DNA of 64,000 nt, from contig JANRIN010000285.1 of assembly GCA_033764965.1 (NCBI GenBank), forward strand, positions 9,954-73,953. The letters run 5' to 3'. This document shows positions 1 to 9,159 of the stretch, one piece after another; the first letter of the stretch is position 1, and every line of letters begins with the position of its first letter. This DNA is from JSC-12 sp033764965 (GTDB taxonomy: Bacteria; Cyanobacteriota; Cyanobacteriia; Leptolyngbyales; Leptolyngbyaceae). A program made the position numbers and the translations under genes. Under the pieces are notes generated by a model that saw only the letters and a list, made by a program, of their open reading frames with translations, was not told the origin of the DNA and did no database searches.

Positions 1-133
1 GGTGCGCTGGAGTGAAACAACCCTGACGGCTTTAGTCGAACCCCAGGCTGCGATCGCAACCGTAGCACCTAAGCCTCAACTGGATTCTTTAGGACCTCAG
101 CCCAATTCTGCCACCTCTGCCAGTACCCTGTAG
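1..133 (+). CDS. C-terminal end of a truncated ORF, probably NdhD (NDH-1 subunit)
   Basis: An open frame enters from the left edge (first full codon at base 2) and ends with TAG at 131-133, leaving 43 visible residues. The tail is rich in Pro, Ala, Ser and Thr and has no recognisable domain, so the sequence alone does not identify it. The assignment rests on context: the next gene, 43 bases downstream on the same strand, is a CO2-hydration protein, and in cyanobacteria chpX/chpY normally follow ndhF and ndhD of the CO2-uptake NDH-1 complex. If correct, this is the end of an ndhD3 or ndhD4 gene, a proton-pumping membrane subunit. Confidence 0.45.
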   Translation, partial: VRWSETTLTALVEPQAAIATVAPKPQLDSLGPQPNSATSASTL

Positions 134-176
134 TTTCCCCTTAGCCCTCAAATCTGTTTCAGCCTGGAAAACTCCC

Positions 177-1325
177 ATGAACATGATTGGTCGCACGTCA
201 ACATCCCCTCATCCTTTAGAAGACATTATTGCCCGATTGGAGCAGGGTGGAGCTTTGTTGCCCGACTCCCCGGATAACGTCATGGAAGTTGTGGGCATTC
301 TCAAAAGTTATGGGTATGTGCTGGATGCCTACTGGCGCAATCTGATTTACATCTCCCAAGAGCAGTTTCTGGTATTGTTTCCCTTTTTCAAGTACTTCAA
401 CGGAGAAGTATCTCTTAACAAGCTTTTGAAGCACTGGTGGCACGATCGCATCAATTACGAATTCTCAGAATATTGCATGAAAGCCATGCTGTATCACGGG
501 GGCGGTAAATTGGATGCCTACCTGGATACACCTGAATTTGTGGAACGGGCGCAAGCCGCGATCGACGCGAAACTACGGGGAAACGTTTTTATGCAGGGAG
601 TGGCTAAAACGTTTCCAGGTTTTTTAGTAGAGCAGGTGCGTCAGTCCGTTTATTACAGTGCTCTGGGGCAATTTTGGCGGGTCATGAGTCCCATGTTTTT
701 GACCCTGAGCGATCGTTACGATCGCGGCGAGATTCGCTCCATTCCAGATGTCGTCACTCATGTGTTAAACGGGCTTGTGGAAGCGGCAGACAAGCCCATT
801 ACTTACGCAGTTAAGATTGGCGATCGTGACTACGAAATCATCCCAGCATCGCTTGGAGCCAAGTTCTTGATGGATACGGCTGTGCCTTACGTAGAAGCGG
901 TTTTCTTTCGATCGTTTCCCTTCATGGGAACTGTTTCTTATAACGCTCAGGCAGGGCAAATTCCACCCGATATCGAGCGGTTCTCCTACGGTGCGCTCTA
1001 TGCCGATCCCCTGCCGATCGGCGGTGCGGGGATTCCACCAACTCTGTTGATGCAGGATATGCGCCACTTCCTGCCAGATTACTTACATCAGTTCTACCAG
1101 CGCTTGTCCCTGCGGGGCGAGGCAGATTTACGGGTACGCATTTGTGCTGCTTTCCAAAAGTCGATGTTTTGTGTCACCACTGCTGCCATGCTAGGACTCA
1201 TGCCCCACCCACTTGACACCACAGATCCAGAGCAACAACAGCAAAACCGCATCTATCTAGAAAACTGGATGAATCGCTTCATCGACTCTCGCTTACCCAG
1301 TGTTCAATCCTGTGAGATCTCGTGA
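177..1325 (+). CDS. chpX: CO2 hydration protein, ChpX/ChpY (CupB/CupA) family
   Basis: This 382-residue soluble protein matches the ChpXY family, which caps the specialised NDH-1 complexes at the thylakoid membrane and couples electron transport to conversion of CO2 to bicarbonate. Family features seen are the N-terminal block around residues 50-110 (YWRNLIYISQEQFLVLFP, then a KHWWHDRINYEFSEYC-like stretch) and the C-terminal block with MPHPLD. No signal peptide or membrane span is visible, as expected for a peripheral subunit. The length fits ChpX (CupB, constitutive system) better than the longer ChpY (CupA, low-CO2 inducible), so the X assignment is moderate. ATG codons at 177 and 183 are both possible starts; neither has a strong Shine-Dalgarno. 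It probably shares a transcript with the truncated ORF at the left edge. Confidence 0.9.
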   Translation: MNMIGRTSTSPHPLEDIIARLEQGGALLPDSPDNVMEVVGILKSYGYVLDAYWRNLIYISQEQFLVLFPFFKYFNGEVSLNKLLKHWWHDRINYEFSEYCMKAMLYHGGGKLDAYLDTPEFVERAQAAIDAKLRGNVFMQGVAKTFPGFLVEQVRQSVYYSALGQFWRVMSPMFLTLSDRYDRGEIRSIPDVVTHVLNGLVEAADKPITYAVKIGDRDYEIIPASLGAKFLMDTAVPYVEAVFFRSFPFMGTVSYNAQAGQIPPDIERFSYGALYADPLPIGGAGIPPTLLMQDMRHFLPDYLHQFYQRLSLRGEADLRVRICAAFQKSMFCVTTAAMLGLMPHPLDTTDPEQQQQNRIYLENWMNRFIDSRLPSVQSCEIS

Positions 1326-1453
1326 ACTCTCAATGAGTTCAGACCCTTTATGTAGAAAAAATGAAAAAATAGGGACATCGCCAAAAATACATTTCATGAT
1401 TGGTCGATCGTAGTCTGAATTGTTAATACTAGGGGGATTGATCGCGCAATCCT

Positions 1454-4400
1454 ATGAACCCCACCCCGCCAGCATCAGATAAAACAACTCCTGCGTCTAT
1501 TCATTCCTCGTCTGCTCCAACTGCTCACCATCCCGGAAGTTCAGACGCTCATATGCTTCAGGAAAAGCTAGATTTGGACAATTCTCCCCGATCGCACGAG
1601 ATCTATCAATCGCTGGTCAACTCTATCAATGGCATCGTTTGGGAAGTTGATGCTAAAACGTTTCAGTTCACCTTCGTTAGCTCCCAGGCTGAGGCGATCC
1701 TGGGCTACTCGGTGGCAAAATGGCTGGAACCAGATTTTTGGGTGCAGCACGTCTACTCCCCGGATCTGGAAGCAGCCATGCACTTCTGTCAAACTGCAAC
1801 TCAAGAGCACCGAAACCATGAATTCGAATACCGCATGGTTGCTGCCGACGGGCATTTGGTTTGGATTAAAGACGTTGTCACCGTCATCGTTGAGAATCAA
1901 CAACCGACCTTGCTCCGGGGAGTAATGTTTGACATCACAGACCAGAAGCAAACCGAGACTGCCCTGCAAGAGCAGCAACTCCAGCTCGAAATGGCGCTGG
2001 ATGCTGCCCAAATGGCGACGTGGGATTGGAATCTGGTGAACAATGAGGTGAAGTGCTCCAACAACATTGCATCCGTATTGGGACTGCCTGAGCGTCGATT
2101 TTATTCCCCTTTCGAGCTATGGGAAAAAACGGTTCATCCAGAGGATTATGAGCGGGTGCAATCGGCAATTCGACGATCGCTAGCAGGGCATGAATCTTAC
2201 AGCGTTGAATTTCGGACGACTTGGCAGGATGGCAGTGAGCACTGGGTTAGCAGTCGTGGTCGGTTGCTGCTCAATGAGCAAGCTCAACCAATTCGGATGA
2301 TTGGAGTCACGCTGGATGTGACTCAACAAAAGCAATCAGAAGAGCGGCTCCGCCAGTCGCATCATTTCCTGCAAACAGTTCTGGATAATCTCCCTGTTGC
2401 CGTAAGCGTGAAGGATGGGCGCAAAACCCATTTCGGGACGTACACCTTCTGGAACAAAACCTGCGAACAATTATTTGGCATCCCCGCAGCCCAAGCGATC
2501 GGCAAAACCGTGTTCGACTGTTTCTCCGAAGAGAATGCTGCCCTGATGCAACGGCAAGACCAGCAAACCTTTGAGCATCAGGTTTCTGAGAACATTCTGG
2601 AACACTCCGTGCCGACGGAAAATGGGGAAGAGCGGTTACTTCACACCGTTAAAGTTCCCGTCTTTGATGAGCAAAAAAATCCTCAATACTTGCTTTGCAT
2701 TTCGGAGGACATTACGGATCAAAAAAGGGCTGAACAAGCTCTGCAACAGCGCATCGAACGAGAATCCTTGATTGGTGCGATCACAAACGATATTCGGCAA
2801 TCGCTGGATTTAAAGGAAATCCTCAACACAACCGTTGCCAAGGTGCGGCAATTTCTGCAAACCGATCGGGTCGTCATCTTTCGGTTTCGCCCAAGCTGGA
2901 GTGGCATAGTGCTTGTTGAATCCGTTACTTCAAATTGGACTTCCATTCTGGGCAGAGTTTTTCATGATCCTTGCTTCTCTGAGTCTTTCGTCACCCTCTA
3001 CGAGCAAGGACACATCAGCGCGATCGCAGACACTAACCAAGCCAGCTTACCAGAGTGTTTTGCTCGCCTTTTGCGATCGCTGCAAGTGCAAGCCATGTTG
3101 ACAGTTCCCATCAAGCAGCAGGGGAAGCTATGGGGGTTACTGATCGCTCATCACTGTAGCGCCCCTCGAATTTGGCAGCCCTTTGAGATCGAGCTATTGG
3201 AACAACTGGTTGGGCAGGTGGGAATTGCCATTAAGCAATCGGAACTTTACCAGCAGGTGAGTCGGTTAAATTCTGATTTGGAACGCCAGATGCAAATTCG
3301 GACTGCAGAACTGCAACTGGCTTCAGAATTTGAAGCAACCCTGAAACGCATTACGGATCGAGTCCGGGATAGCTTAGACGAGGATCAAATCCTGCAAACG
3401 GCAGTGCGAGAACTGGCAGTTGTCATTGGGGTGACTGGGTGTAACGCCGCTCTTTACGATTTAGACAGCCGGACTTCCAAAGTTTCTTACGAATACACGG
3501 ACTCTCTGGTGCCGCTGCAAGGAAGAGTCGTACAGATGGATAACTTCCCGGAAGGGTATCGCCAACTAATTCAAGGGCAACATTTTCAGTTTTGCTCCCT
3601 CATTCCCAATCCCCTGCGGGGACACGTCGCCATGCTGGCTTGCCCGATCGTGGATGATAAAGGGGTGTTGGGCGACTTGTGGTTAGTCAGCCAGAAGTAC
3701 CGGGCATTTAACGACCAGGATATTCGTCTGGTACAACAGGTTGCGAACCAGTGCGCGATCGCCATTCGGCAAGCCCGCCTGTATCAAAAAGCGCAGGCAC
3801 AGGTCAAAGAATTAGAAAAACTGAATCGGCTCAAAGATGACTTTCTCAGCACAGTCTCCCACGAGCTACGCACTCCAATGGCAAATATCAAAATGGCAAC
3901 CCAAATGCTGGAGGTCATTTTATTCAACACGCCAACAGTCAGCCTTACCCAAAACACAGACTCCCCCGCCTTACAAAAAGCCCTTCGCTACTTCCAAATT
4001 CTGAAGGATGAGTGCCAGCGAGAAATTAACCTGATTAATGATCTGCTTGACCTGTCACGAGTTGAAACAGGCATTGATGTGCCAACGCTGGTTGCGCTAA
4101 ATCTAGAGAGCTGGTTGCCGCAGTTGATCCACCCGTTTATTGAACGTGCTCGCAATCAGCAACAGCAACTTCAGCTTGATCTCCCATCGTTGCCACCGAT
4201 CGTCACGGATTCATCCCGGTTAGAGCGGATTGTCGGCGAACTCCTCAATAACGCCTGCAAATATACGCCCGCTGGCGGAAAAATCGCCATCTCTGCCAAG
4301 ATAGCCCATTCTGAACCCCTCTCTAACGCTGGAGCAACGGTGTTTCAGCTTGTCATTTGTAACTCTGGAGTTGAAATTTCTCCCGAAGAGCTCACTCGCA

Positions 4401-4618
4401 TCTTCGATAAGTTCTACCGCGTTCCCAATAATGATCCCTGGAAGCACGGGGGCACCGGATTAGGCTTGGCGTTGGTGAAGAAATTATTAGAACCGATGGA
4501 TGGCACCATCCAAGCCACCAGTAGCAATGGATCAACCTGCTTCGTCGTGCAATTACCTGTTCTAAACTCAGAGAAAACGGGGGCACAAGACTCCCTAAGT
4601 CCTCGCCGGACTGAATGA
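1454..4618 (+). CDS. Multi-PAS/GAF sensor histidine kinase
   Basis: A 1054-residue soluble sensor kinase with no membrane segments. Order of domains: a low-complexity Thr/Ser/Pro N-terminus (1-45), PAS 1 (about 48-165), PAS 2 (about 175-295, PAS_3 fold with the WDWNLVNNEV opening), PAS 3 (about 300-425), GAF 1 (about 440-600), GAF 2 (about 625-780), HisKA with phospho-acceptor His803 in SHELRTPM, and a HATPase_c domain with N box LNNACKYTP and G box GGTGLGLAL. It lacks a receiver domain, so an unlinked response regulator must be its partner. GAF 1 carries the TDRVVIFRF motif seen in many cyanobacterial GAF domains, but I see no conserved chromophore Cys-His pair and do not claim bilin binding. 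It has its own 128-base upstream gap and no obvious operon partner. The signal sensed is unknown. Confidence 0.93.
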   Translation: MNPTPPASDKTTPASIHSSSAPTAHHPGSSDAHMLQEKLDLDNSPRSHEIYQSLVNSINGIVWEVDAKTFQFTFVSSQAEAILGYSVAKWLEPDFWVQHVYSPDLEAAMHFCQTATQEHRNHEFEYRMVAADGHLVWIKDVVTVIVENQQPTLLRGVMFDITDQKQTETALQEQQLQLEMALDAAQMATWDWNLVNNEVKCSNNIASVLGLPERRFYSPFELWEKTVHPEDYERVQSAIRRSLAGHESYSVEFRTTWQDGSEHWVSSRGRLLLNEQAQPIRMIGVTLDVTQQKQSEERLRQSHHFLQTVLDNLPVAVSVKDGRKTHFGTYTFWNKTCEQLFGIPAAQAIGKTVFDCFSEENAALMQRQDQQTFEHQVSENILEHSVPTENGEERLLHTVKVPVFDEQKNPQYLLCISEDITDQKRAEQALQQRIERESLIGAITNDIRQSLDLKEILNTTVAKVRQFLQTDRVVIFRFRPSWSGIVLVESVTSNWTSILGRVFHDPCFSESFVTLYEQGHISAIADTNQASLPECFARLLRSLQVQAMLTVPIKQQGKLWGLLIAHHCSAPRIWQPFEIELLEQLVGQVGIAIKQSELYQQVSRLNSDLERQMQIRTAELQLASEFEATLKRITDRVRDSLDEDQILQTAVRELAVVIGVTGCNAALYDLDSRTSKVSYEYTDSLVPLQGRVVQMDNFPEGYRQLIQGQHFQFCSLIPNPLRGHVAMLACPIVDDKGVLGDLWLVSQKYRAFNDQDIRLVQQVANQCAIAIRQARLYQKAQAQVKELEKLNRLKDDFLSTVSHELRTPMANIKMATQMLEVILFNTPTVSLTQNTDSPALQKALRYFQILKDECQREINLINDLLDLSRVETGIDVPTLVALNLESWLPQLIHPFIERARNQQQQLQLDLPSLPPIVTDSSRLERIVGELLNNACKYTPAGGKIAISAKIAHSEPLSNAGATVFQLVICNSGVEISPEELTRIFDKFYRVPNNDPWKHGGTGLGLALVKKLLEPMDGTIQATSSNGSTCFVVQLPVLNSEKTGAQDSLSPRRTE

Positions 4619-4728
4619 CGTGTTTAATATGGATCAAGGAGATATTTGAATCAAGGGAATGATTCGAATGTGCCTGATTCCGATAGAATGCGACTGAGCG
4701 CGTTTGCCCGTATGAGTCCACATTGTGA

Positions 4729-5340
4729 GTGATGCAGTTGAATAGTTCTCCCGTCCAACCCGGTGCCCCAGTCATTTTGGGCAGTCTACCGGATCCAGCC
4801 ATTCCAGATCAGACCTGTCCTCGTCGGGCAACGATCGAGATTGATCTAATGTTGCTTGCGATCGAAGCCCTTGAGCTTGAGGGTTCCGAAGTGATTTTGC
4901 AAACGGCTAAATACCTGGAACTGGATGAAATTATCAAAGATCGAGTCACGCTCTGGCGATTACGCAACACCAACCCACTGCGGCGACAAAACCAGCGTCG
5001 TCCATTGACATTAACTGAAGCAAAAGCCCTGGTGATTGTGGGCTGTTATATGGCACGTCGCCTCACAGTGTTGATCCGCCAATTGCTGCTGGCATATCAA
5101 CAACTTCAGGAACAGCAACTGTCGATGGAGCATCACTTCCGGCTAAACGAGTATCTAGATCGGTTTCGTGCCCATTTTCGATCGCGCATGAATCCCCGTC
5201 GGGCGGCAGTCGCCGAGAACTACTCCGACGAAAAACTCAATCAACTGGCTTTGAATTTGCTCACGGAGTTGCTATTCTGCACGGGCACCTACGGCATTCA
5301 ACGCTTCTGGTTTAGCTTGTTTGATGGAGAAGTCGCATGA
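4729..5340 (+). CDS. DUF3038 family cyanobacterial protein
   Basis: A 203-residue protein of the DUF3038 family, which I know only from cyanobacteria; its function is unknown. It is helical and basic in the middle (LWRLRNTNPLRRQNQRR region, about 82-98), followed by a conserved segment (LTEAKALVIVGCYMARRL, about 101-118). A Gln-rich stretch lies around 125-135. No signal peptide or membrane helix is evident. The start is either GTG at 4729 or the adjacent ATG at 4732. Its last codon overlaps the start of the next gene (ATGA, 5337-5340), so the two are translationally coupled, and the DUF3038-DUF4335 pair probably acts together. Confidence 0.85.
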   Translation: MMQLNSSPVQPGAPVILGSLPDPAIPDQTCPRRATIEIDLMLLAIEALELEGSEVILQTAKYLELDEIIKDRVTLWRLRNTNPLRRQNQRRPLTLTEAKALVIVGCYMARRLTVLIRQLLLAYQQLQEQQLSMEHHFRLNEYLDRFRAHFRSRMNPRRAAVAENYSDEKLNQLALNLLTELLFCTGTYGIQRFWFSLFDGEVA

Positions 5341-6752
5341 CCATTCAACGCTTATACAGTTTGCCAAACTGCACCCTGCTCCTTGAAGGTTTGGGCGACG
5401 TAATTACCCTCGGTCAACCAGATGCCCGCCTGCCCATCTCAATGGTGATTAATGCAGAATGCCGACTGACTGGCTACGAAAAGCCCCTGTCGGGTGGACG
5501 CGAGTTTTTAGACAGTTTGGTCAAGGCAGTCAGCCAATACGCTCAAGATTTATTGAGTGGTTTAGCCACCACTCGCCCGCAAAAAGATCCACATCAACTG
5601 GTGCAACTTGAGCGAGTCAGCGACACTCTGCATCGTTTGAGTGTGCGATCGCAACCCACCGAAACTACTGGAGCTACCCCTGTCGTGAACCAGGTGGATC
5701 TCAACACAGTGCAACTGTTTGACCTGGTGGAAGCAGTAGATCAACTATTAGCCGATACCCAAACGTTGCCAGACCTGACCCTCAATCTCAAGCCACTATC
5801 GCGACGAGAAATTGTGCGAGAACGCAAAGTAGGGCAGCAATTAGTGCCAGCAGCGATCGGGGTTTCGAGTTTGGCAGCGGCAACCGTTCTGTTGTCTCTA
5901 TTGCCTGTGCCCAAAGTTGAGCAACCTAAAGAGCTTTATCCCGTGCGCGGACAAACCACCGCCACGTCTGGTAGTAGCCCTTCGCCAAGTGCCTCCCCGC
6001 CTCCATCCCCATCTCCGAATGCGGCTGCATCTCCTTCCCCCAGCCCGACTCCTGCCGCTAGCCCAGACTTGCAGAAATTGGCAGATACGCTGACAACCGC
6101 TCCTGAAATTACGGATGCGGCTGAACTGGAAAACCTTAGTCAACAACTGCGGCAAAAGTTAGACCAAACCTGGTCGAATCGCGCTGCTGTGACCCAAGAT
6201 CTAACCTATCAAGTGGGTGTTCGCAAAGATGGCGCGATCGCGGGCTATAAGCCGATCAATCCGGCTTCTGTGGAGAATGCGAACAAAACTCCCTTGCTCA
6301 ATCTGTTATCTCAACAGGGAGCAACATCCGACCCACTGGCATTGTTCAAAGTGGTGTTTACCGGAAGTGGCAATGTGGCGGTTGCGCCCTGGCGCGAGGT
6401 GATGACTTCTCCAGTCAGTGGGATTTCCGAAATCACGGACACGCAACAACTGGAAGCCATCCTCCCCAAACTGACCAGCCAAATTAATCAAAACTGGTCA
6501 ACCAACCCCAGCTTCCAGGAAGAGTTAATTTACAAAGTACGGGTTAAGCAGGACGGTAGCATCATCGATTACAGCCCAGAGAATGAAGCCGCGGCCCGCT
6601 ATGTTCAAGAAACACCCTTGACTAAACTGGGTAAACCGATCGCAGATGACACCATCGCCCCAATTAAAGAACCTGTTGCCCTGTTTAAAGTGGTCATGCG
6701 TCCGCCGAATGGAGCGCTAGAAATTAGCCCCTGGCGAGGCTGGCAAAACTAA
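5337..6752 (+). CDS. DUF4335 domain membrane-anchored protein with duplicated C-terminal domain
   Basis: A 471-residue protein. The N-terminal part (about 1-165) is the cyanobacterial DUF4335 domain (opening MTIQRLYSLPNCTLLLEG). One hydrophobic helix follows (about 170-190), then a Pro/Ser linker made of PSPS-like steps (about 211-243). The rest is two copies of one domain: about 257-353 and 365-467. Each copy runs from an ITD-x-x-x-L start through a YxVxVxxDGxIxxY core and a PL-x-LFKVV segment to a final PWR. The topology suggests a cytoplasmic DUF4335 domain joined through one span to repeats on the other side of the membrane. It is translationally coupled to the DUF3038 gene and ends 5 bases before the YraN gene. 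Function unknown. Confidence 0.85.
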   Translation: MTIQRLYSLPNCTLLLEGLGDVITLGQPDARLPISMVINAECRLTGYEKPLSGGREFLDSLVKAVSQYAQDLLSGLATTRPQKDPHQLVQLERVSDTLHRLSVRSQPTETTGATPVVNQVDLNTVQLFDLVEAVDQLLADTQTLPDLTLNLKPLSRREIVRERKVGQQLVPAAIGVSSLAAATVLLSLLPVPKVEQPKELYPVRGQTTATSGSSPSPSASPPPSPSPNAAASPSPSPTPAASPDLQKLADTLTTAPEITDAAELENLSQQLRQKLDQTWSNRAAVTQDLTYQVGVRKDGAIAGYKPINPASVENANKTPLLNLLSQQGATSDPLALFKVVFTGSGNVAVAPWREVMTSPVSGISEITDTQQLEAILPKLTSQINQNWSTNPSFQEELIYKVRVKQDGSIIDYSPENEAAARYVQETPLTKLGKPIADDTIAPIKEPVALFKVVMRPPNGALEISPWRGWQN

Positions 6753-6757
6753 CCCCC

Positions 6758-7246
6758 ATGTCCCAGCGTAAAGTCTCTGTTCGCACTTCAAACTCTTCTC
6801 CAACGGCTGATGCCGGAGCTTTAGGAGAAGAGTTGGTGGCAAAGTGGTTGCAGCAGCAGGGATGGACAATCTTGCAGCAGCGCTGGCATTGCCGCTGGGG
6901 AGAATTAGACTTGGTGGCGGGTCATCGTCAAGCCAAAGCGACCCAGTTCACCACGATCGCGTTTGTCGAAGTGAAAACTCGTCGCGTTCGCAACTGGGAT
7001 GAGGACGGCAAACTTGCGATTACGCCACAAAAACAGGCAAAACTCTGGAAAGCCGCTCAACTTTTTCTCTTACACCATCCCCACCTGGCAGAGTTGCCTT
7101 GCCGCTTTGATGTAGCCCTGGTGAATTGTGAAAAGCTGTCGGGTGCGGTGGATTTGTCAACTGTGGATGGAACCACGGTGGCGATCGTCAAAGGCTATCG
7201 ACTCAGCCTGTCTGAATACATCCAAGATGCGTTTACAGCCGATTAG
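6758..7246 (+). CDS. YraN/UPF0102 family endonuclease-like protein
   Basis: A 162-residue protein of the UPF0102/YraN family, which has the restriction-endonuclease-like fold of Holliday-junction resolvases. The hallmark parts are present: an N-terminal GALGEELVAKWL helix (about 21-32), the RWGELDLVA strand (about 46-55) with Glu and Asp at the presumed active site, and FVEVKTRR (about 70-77) giving the E-x-K signature. Its biological role is not settled in any organism; nuclease or recombination functions are inferred from fold. It lies 5 bases downstream of the DUF4335 gene and is probably the last gene of a three-gene operon. Confidence 0.88.
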   Translation: MSQRKVSVRTSNSSPTADAGALGEELVAKWLQQQGWTILQQRWHCRWGELDLVAGHRQAKATQFTTIAFVEVKTRRVRNWDEDGKLAITPQKQAKLWKAAQLFLLHHPHLAELPCRFDVALVNCEKLSGAVDLSTVDGTTVAIVKGYRLSLSEYIQDAFTAD

Positions 7247-7526
7247 GGCAGACTCCAAAACTGAGGAAGATTGTTACAAACTATTACGCGCAGTCTTGGA
7301 GTGTGAACACGATGCCGCACAATAATTTCGGAAGGTTACTGAGTTTGAAGGTGCTGTACTGCTCAAGTCTGGCAATGTTCATCGTTTCCAGTTATTGCGT
7401 GTTAGCAGCTCAAGACCTATTTAACAAGGATTAAACCCAGCACTCTTGTTAAGTCAGACTCAGGTCCTTATCTGGGAATCCCCAATTTAAACATAATCGG
7501 TTACATTCTTCTGGAGGAATCCATCA

Positions 7527-8012
7527 ATGAGTATTGTCACGAAGTCAATCGTGAATGCAGACGCTGAAGCTCGCTACCTGAGCCCCGGCGAACTGGATCG
7601 GATCAAAGGTTTTGTTACTTCTGGTGAAAAGCGTCTGCGGATTGCTCAAACTCTGAGTGAATCTCGTGAGCGTATCGTGAAGCAAGCTGGCGACCAATTG
7701 TTCCAAAAGCGCCCTGACGTTGTTTCTCCTGGTGGAAACGCTTACGGCGAAGAAATGACCGCGACCTGCTTGCGTGACCTCGACTACTACCTGCGTCTTG
7801 TGACCTACGGTGTAGTGGCTGGTGATGTCACCCCGATCGAAGAAATCGGTATCGTTGGTGTTCGCGAAATGTACAAGTCTTTGGGAACTCCCATTGAAGC
7901 TGTTGCAGAAGGCGTTCGCGGCTTGAAGAGTGTATCTAGCTCTCTCTTGTCTGCTGAAGATGCTGCTGAAGCTTCTGGCTATTTCGATTATGTAATTGGC
8001 GCATTGAGCTAA
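7527..8012 (+). CDS. apcA: Allophycocyanin alpha subunit
   Basis: A 161-residue phycobiliprotein, near identical in character to ApcA of other cyanobacteria. It forms the alpha/beta monomer of the phycobilisome core, which passes excitation energy to the photosystems on the stromal face of the thylakoid. Cys81, in the ATCLRDLDYYLRL motif, is the attachment site for phycocyanobilin. The start is supported by a strong Shine-Dalgarno (CTGGAGGAAT) just upstream of ATG 7527. The 280-base leader (7247-7526) is long and presumably holds the light-regulated promoter. Unlike many cyanobacteria, no apcE lies directly upstream; apcB and apcC follow. Confidence 0.98.
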   Translation: MSIVTKSIVNADAEARYLSPGELDRIKGFVTSGEKRLRIAQTLSESRERIVKQAGDQLFQKRPDVVSPGGNAYGEEMTATCLRDLDYYLRLVTYGVVAGDVTPIEEIGIVGVREMYKSLGTPIEAVAEGVRGLKSVSSSLLSAEDAAEASGYFDYVIGALS

Positions 8013-8024
8013 CGCCAGATGCGA

Positions 8025-8050
8025 GGGGTTAGGAGCCAGGAATTAGGGGA
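8025..8050. repeat. Short heptad-like repeat between apcA and apcB
   Basis: The 129-base gap between apcA and apcB holds a G-rich stretch built from GGGGTTAGG and AATTAGGGG units. It resembles the short tandemly repeated sequences elsewhere in the window (60846-60887 carries the complementary CCTAATTCC steps). It does not encode anything. Confidence 0.45.
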
Positions 8051-8141
8051 AACCCGATCGTCCAAAACCTAATGCCGAAACCGATTGCTTAGATCATTGG
8101 CAAAATACTTCGTAAGATTACGCGATTTAAGGATTTCAATC

Positions 8142-8627
8142 ATGCAAGACGCAATTACCGCTGTCATTAACTCTTCTGACGTTCAAGGTAAGTACCTTGA
8201 CACTGCTGCTCTAGAAAAGCTGAAGGGCTACTTCTCTACTGGTGAACTGCGCGTTCGTGCAGCAACCACCGTTAGCGCCAACGCTTCTGCGATCGTGAAA
8301 GAAGCTGTTGCTAAGTCCTTGTTGTACTCCGACATCACCCGTCCCGGTGGCAATATGTACACCACCCGTCGTTATGCTGCCTGCATCCGCGACCTCGATT
8401 ACTACCTGCGTTATGCAACCTACGCTATGCTGGCTGGTGATCCTTCCATCCTGGATGAGCGCGTACTCAACGGTTTGAAAGAAACCTACAACTCTCTGGG
8501 TGTACCCATCTCTGCAACTGTTCAAGCCATCCAAGCCATCAAAGAAGTTGCGGCTGGGTTGGTTGGTGCTGATGCTGGTAAAGAATTGGGTGTTTACCTC
8601 GACTACATCAGCTCTGGCTTGAGCTAA
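8142..8627 (+). CDS. apcB: Allophycocyanin beta subunit
   Basis: A 161-residue phycobiliprotein pairing with ApcA in core trimers. Cys81 in the AACIRDLDYYLRY motif binds phycocyanobilin, and Asn71 in PGGNMY is the residue that is methylated in beta subunits. The frame is open further upstream to 8085, but the ATG at 8142 gives the invariant family N-terminus MQDAITAVIN, and a GGATTTCA stretch precedes it. It follows apcA after 129 bases, which contain a short repeat, and precedes apcC by 276 bases. All three lie on one strand and are presumably cotranscribed. Confidence 0.98.
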   Translation: MQDAITAVINSSDVQGKYLDTAALEKLKGYFSTGELRVRAATTVSANASAIVKEAVAKSLLYSDITRPGGNMYTTRRYAACIRDLDYYLRYATYAMLAGDPSILDERVLNGLKETYNSLGVPISATVQAIQAIKEVAAGLVGADAGKELGVYLDYISSGLS

Positions 8628-8903
8628 CTCAAACCTTAGGAGTTAGGTTCTAACGCTACACGTGTAAGAGCCTGAGTTCTAAAGTGTAAGGTTCGGGAGT
8701 CGAACGTCAACCCTAGCTCATTAAAGGCTTATTGCTTAAATTGGTTTTGATGGTCTAGTGTTCGCGAACGACTTCCGACCTTGCTTTAACAGCGCGACAC
8801 GGTGAGTACGAGCCTGTTACATAAATTGCTTAAAATCCCGGTCAGCAGCATTGAATTTTGTTTACATCAAAAATTTCCTCAGCCCACTTAGGAGAGATTC
8901 CCT
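8628..8903 (+). other. apcB-apcC intergenic region with two 10-bp palindromes
   Basis: This 276-base gap is long for an operon. It contains two perfect 10-bp palindromes, TACACGTGTA (8657-8666) and GTTCGCGAAC (8760-8769), and an imperfect hairpin from the AACCT/AGGTT pair around 8632-8649. In other cyanobacteria apcC is often on both the long transcript and an abundant short one; hairpins or a second promoter here could account for that, but this is inference. A Shine-Dalgarno (TTAGGAGAG) closes the region before apcC. Confidence 0.5.
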
Positions 8904-9110
8904 ATGAGCCGTTTTTTTAAGGTCACTGCTGTCGTGCCCAGCCAAACTCGCATTCGGACGCAGCGAGAACTGCAAAACACGTATTTCACCAAACTGGTTC
9001 CCTACGAAAACTGGTTTCGTGAACAGCAACGCATCCAGAAGATGGGCGGCAAGATTGTTAAAGTTGAATTGGCAACTGGCAAGCCTGGACTGAATACGGG
9101 TCTGGCGTAG
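8904..9110 (+). CDS. apcC: Phycobilisome core small linker LC (7.8 kDa)
   Basis: A 68-residue linker with the typical start MSRFFKVTAVVPSQTRIRTQ. It sits in the central cavity of the end trimers of allophycocyanin core cylinders and stabilises them. The whole protein is a CpcD-like domain (about 1-57) with a short Gly/Leu tail. A good Shine-Dalgarno (TTAGGAGAGA) lies 8 bases before the ATG. It is the last gene of apcABC and is followed after about 50 bases by an intrinsic terminator. Confidence 0.98.
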   Translation: MSRFFKVTAVVPSQTRIRTQRELQNTYFTKLVPYENWFREQQRIQKMGGKIVKVELATGKPGLNTGLA

Positions 9111-9159
9111 TTGCCGAAACCCTGATTTGTCTTGTTAACCGGATTCTGATGGTTGAACG

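Noticed and set aside
8690..8720. GGTTCGGGAGTCGAACG resembling a tRNA T-arm
   Set aside because: No acceptor stem, anticodon arm or CCA context can be built around it.
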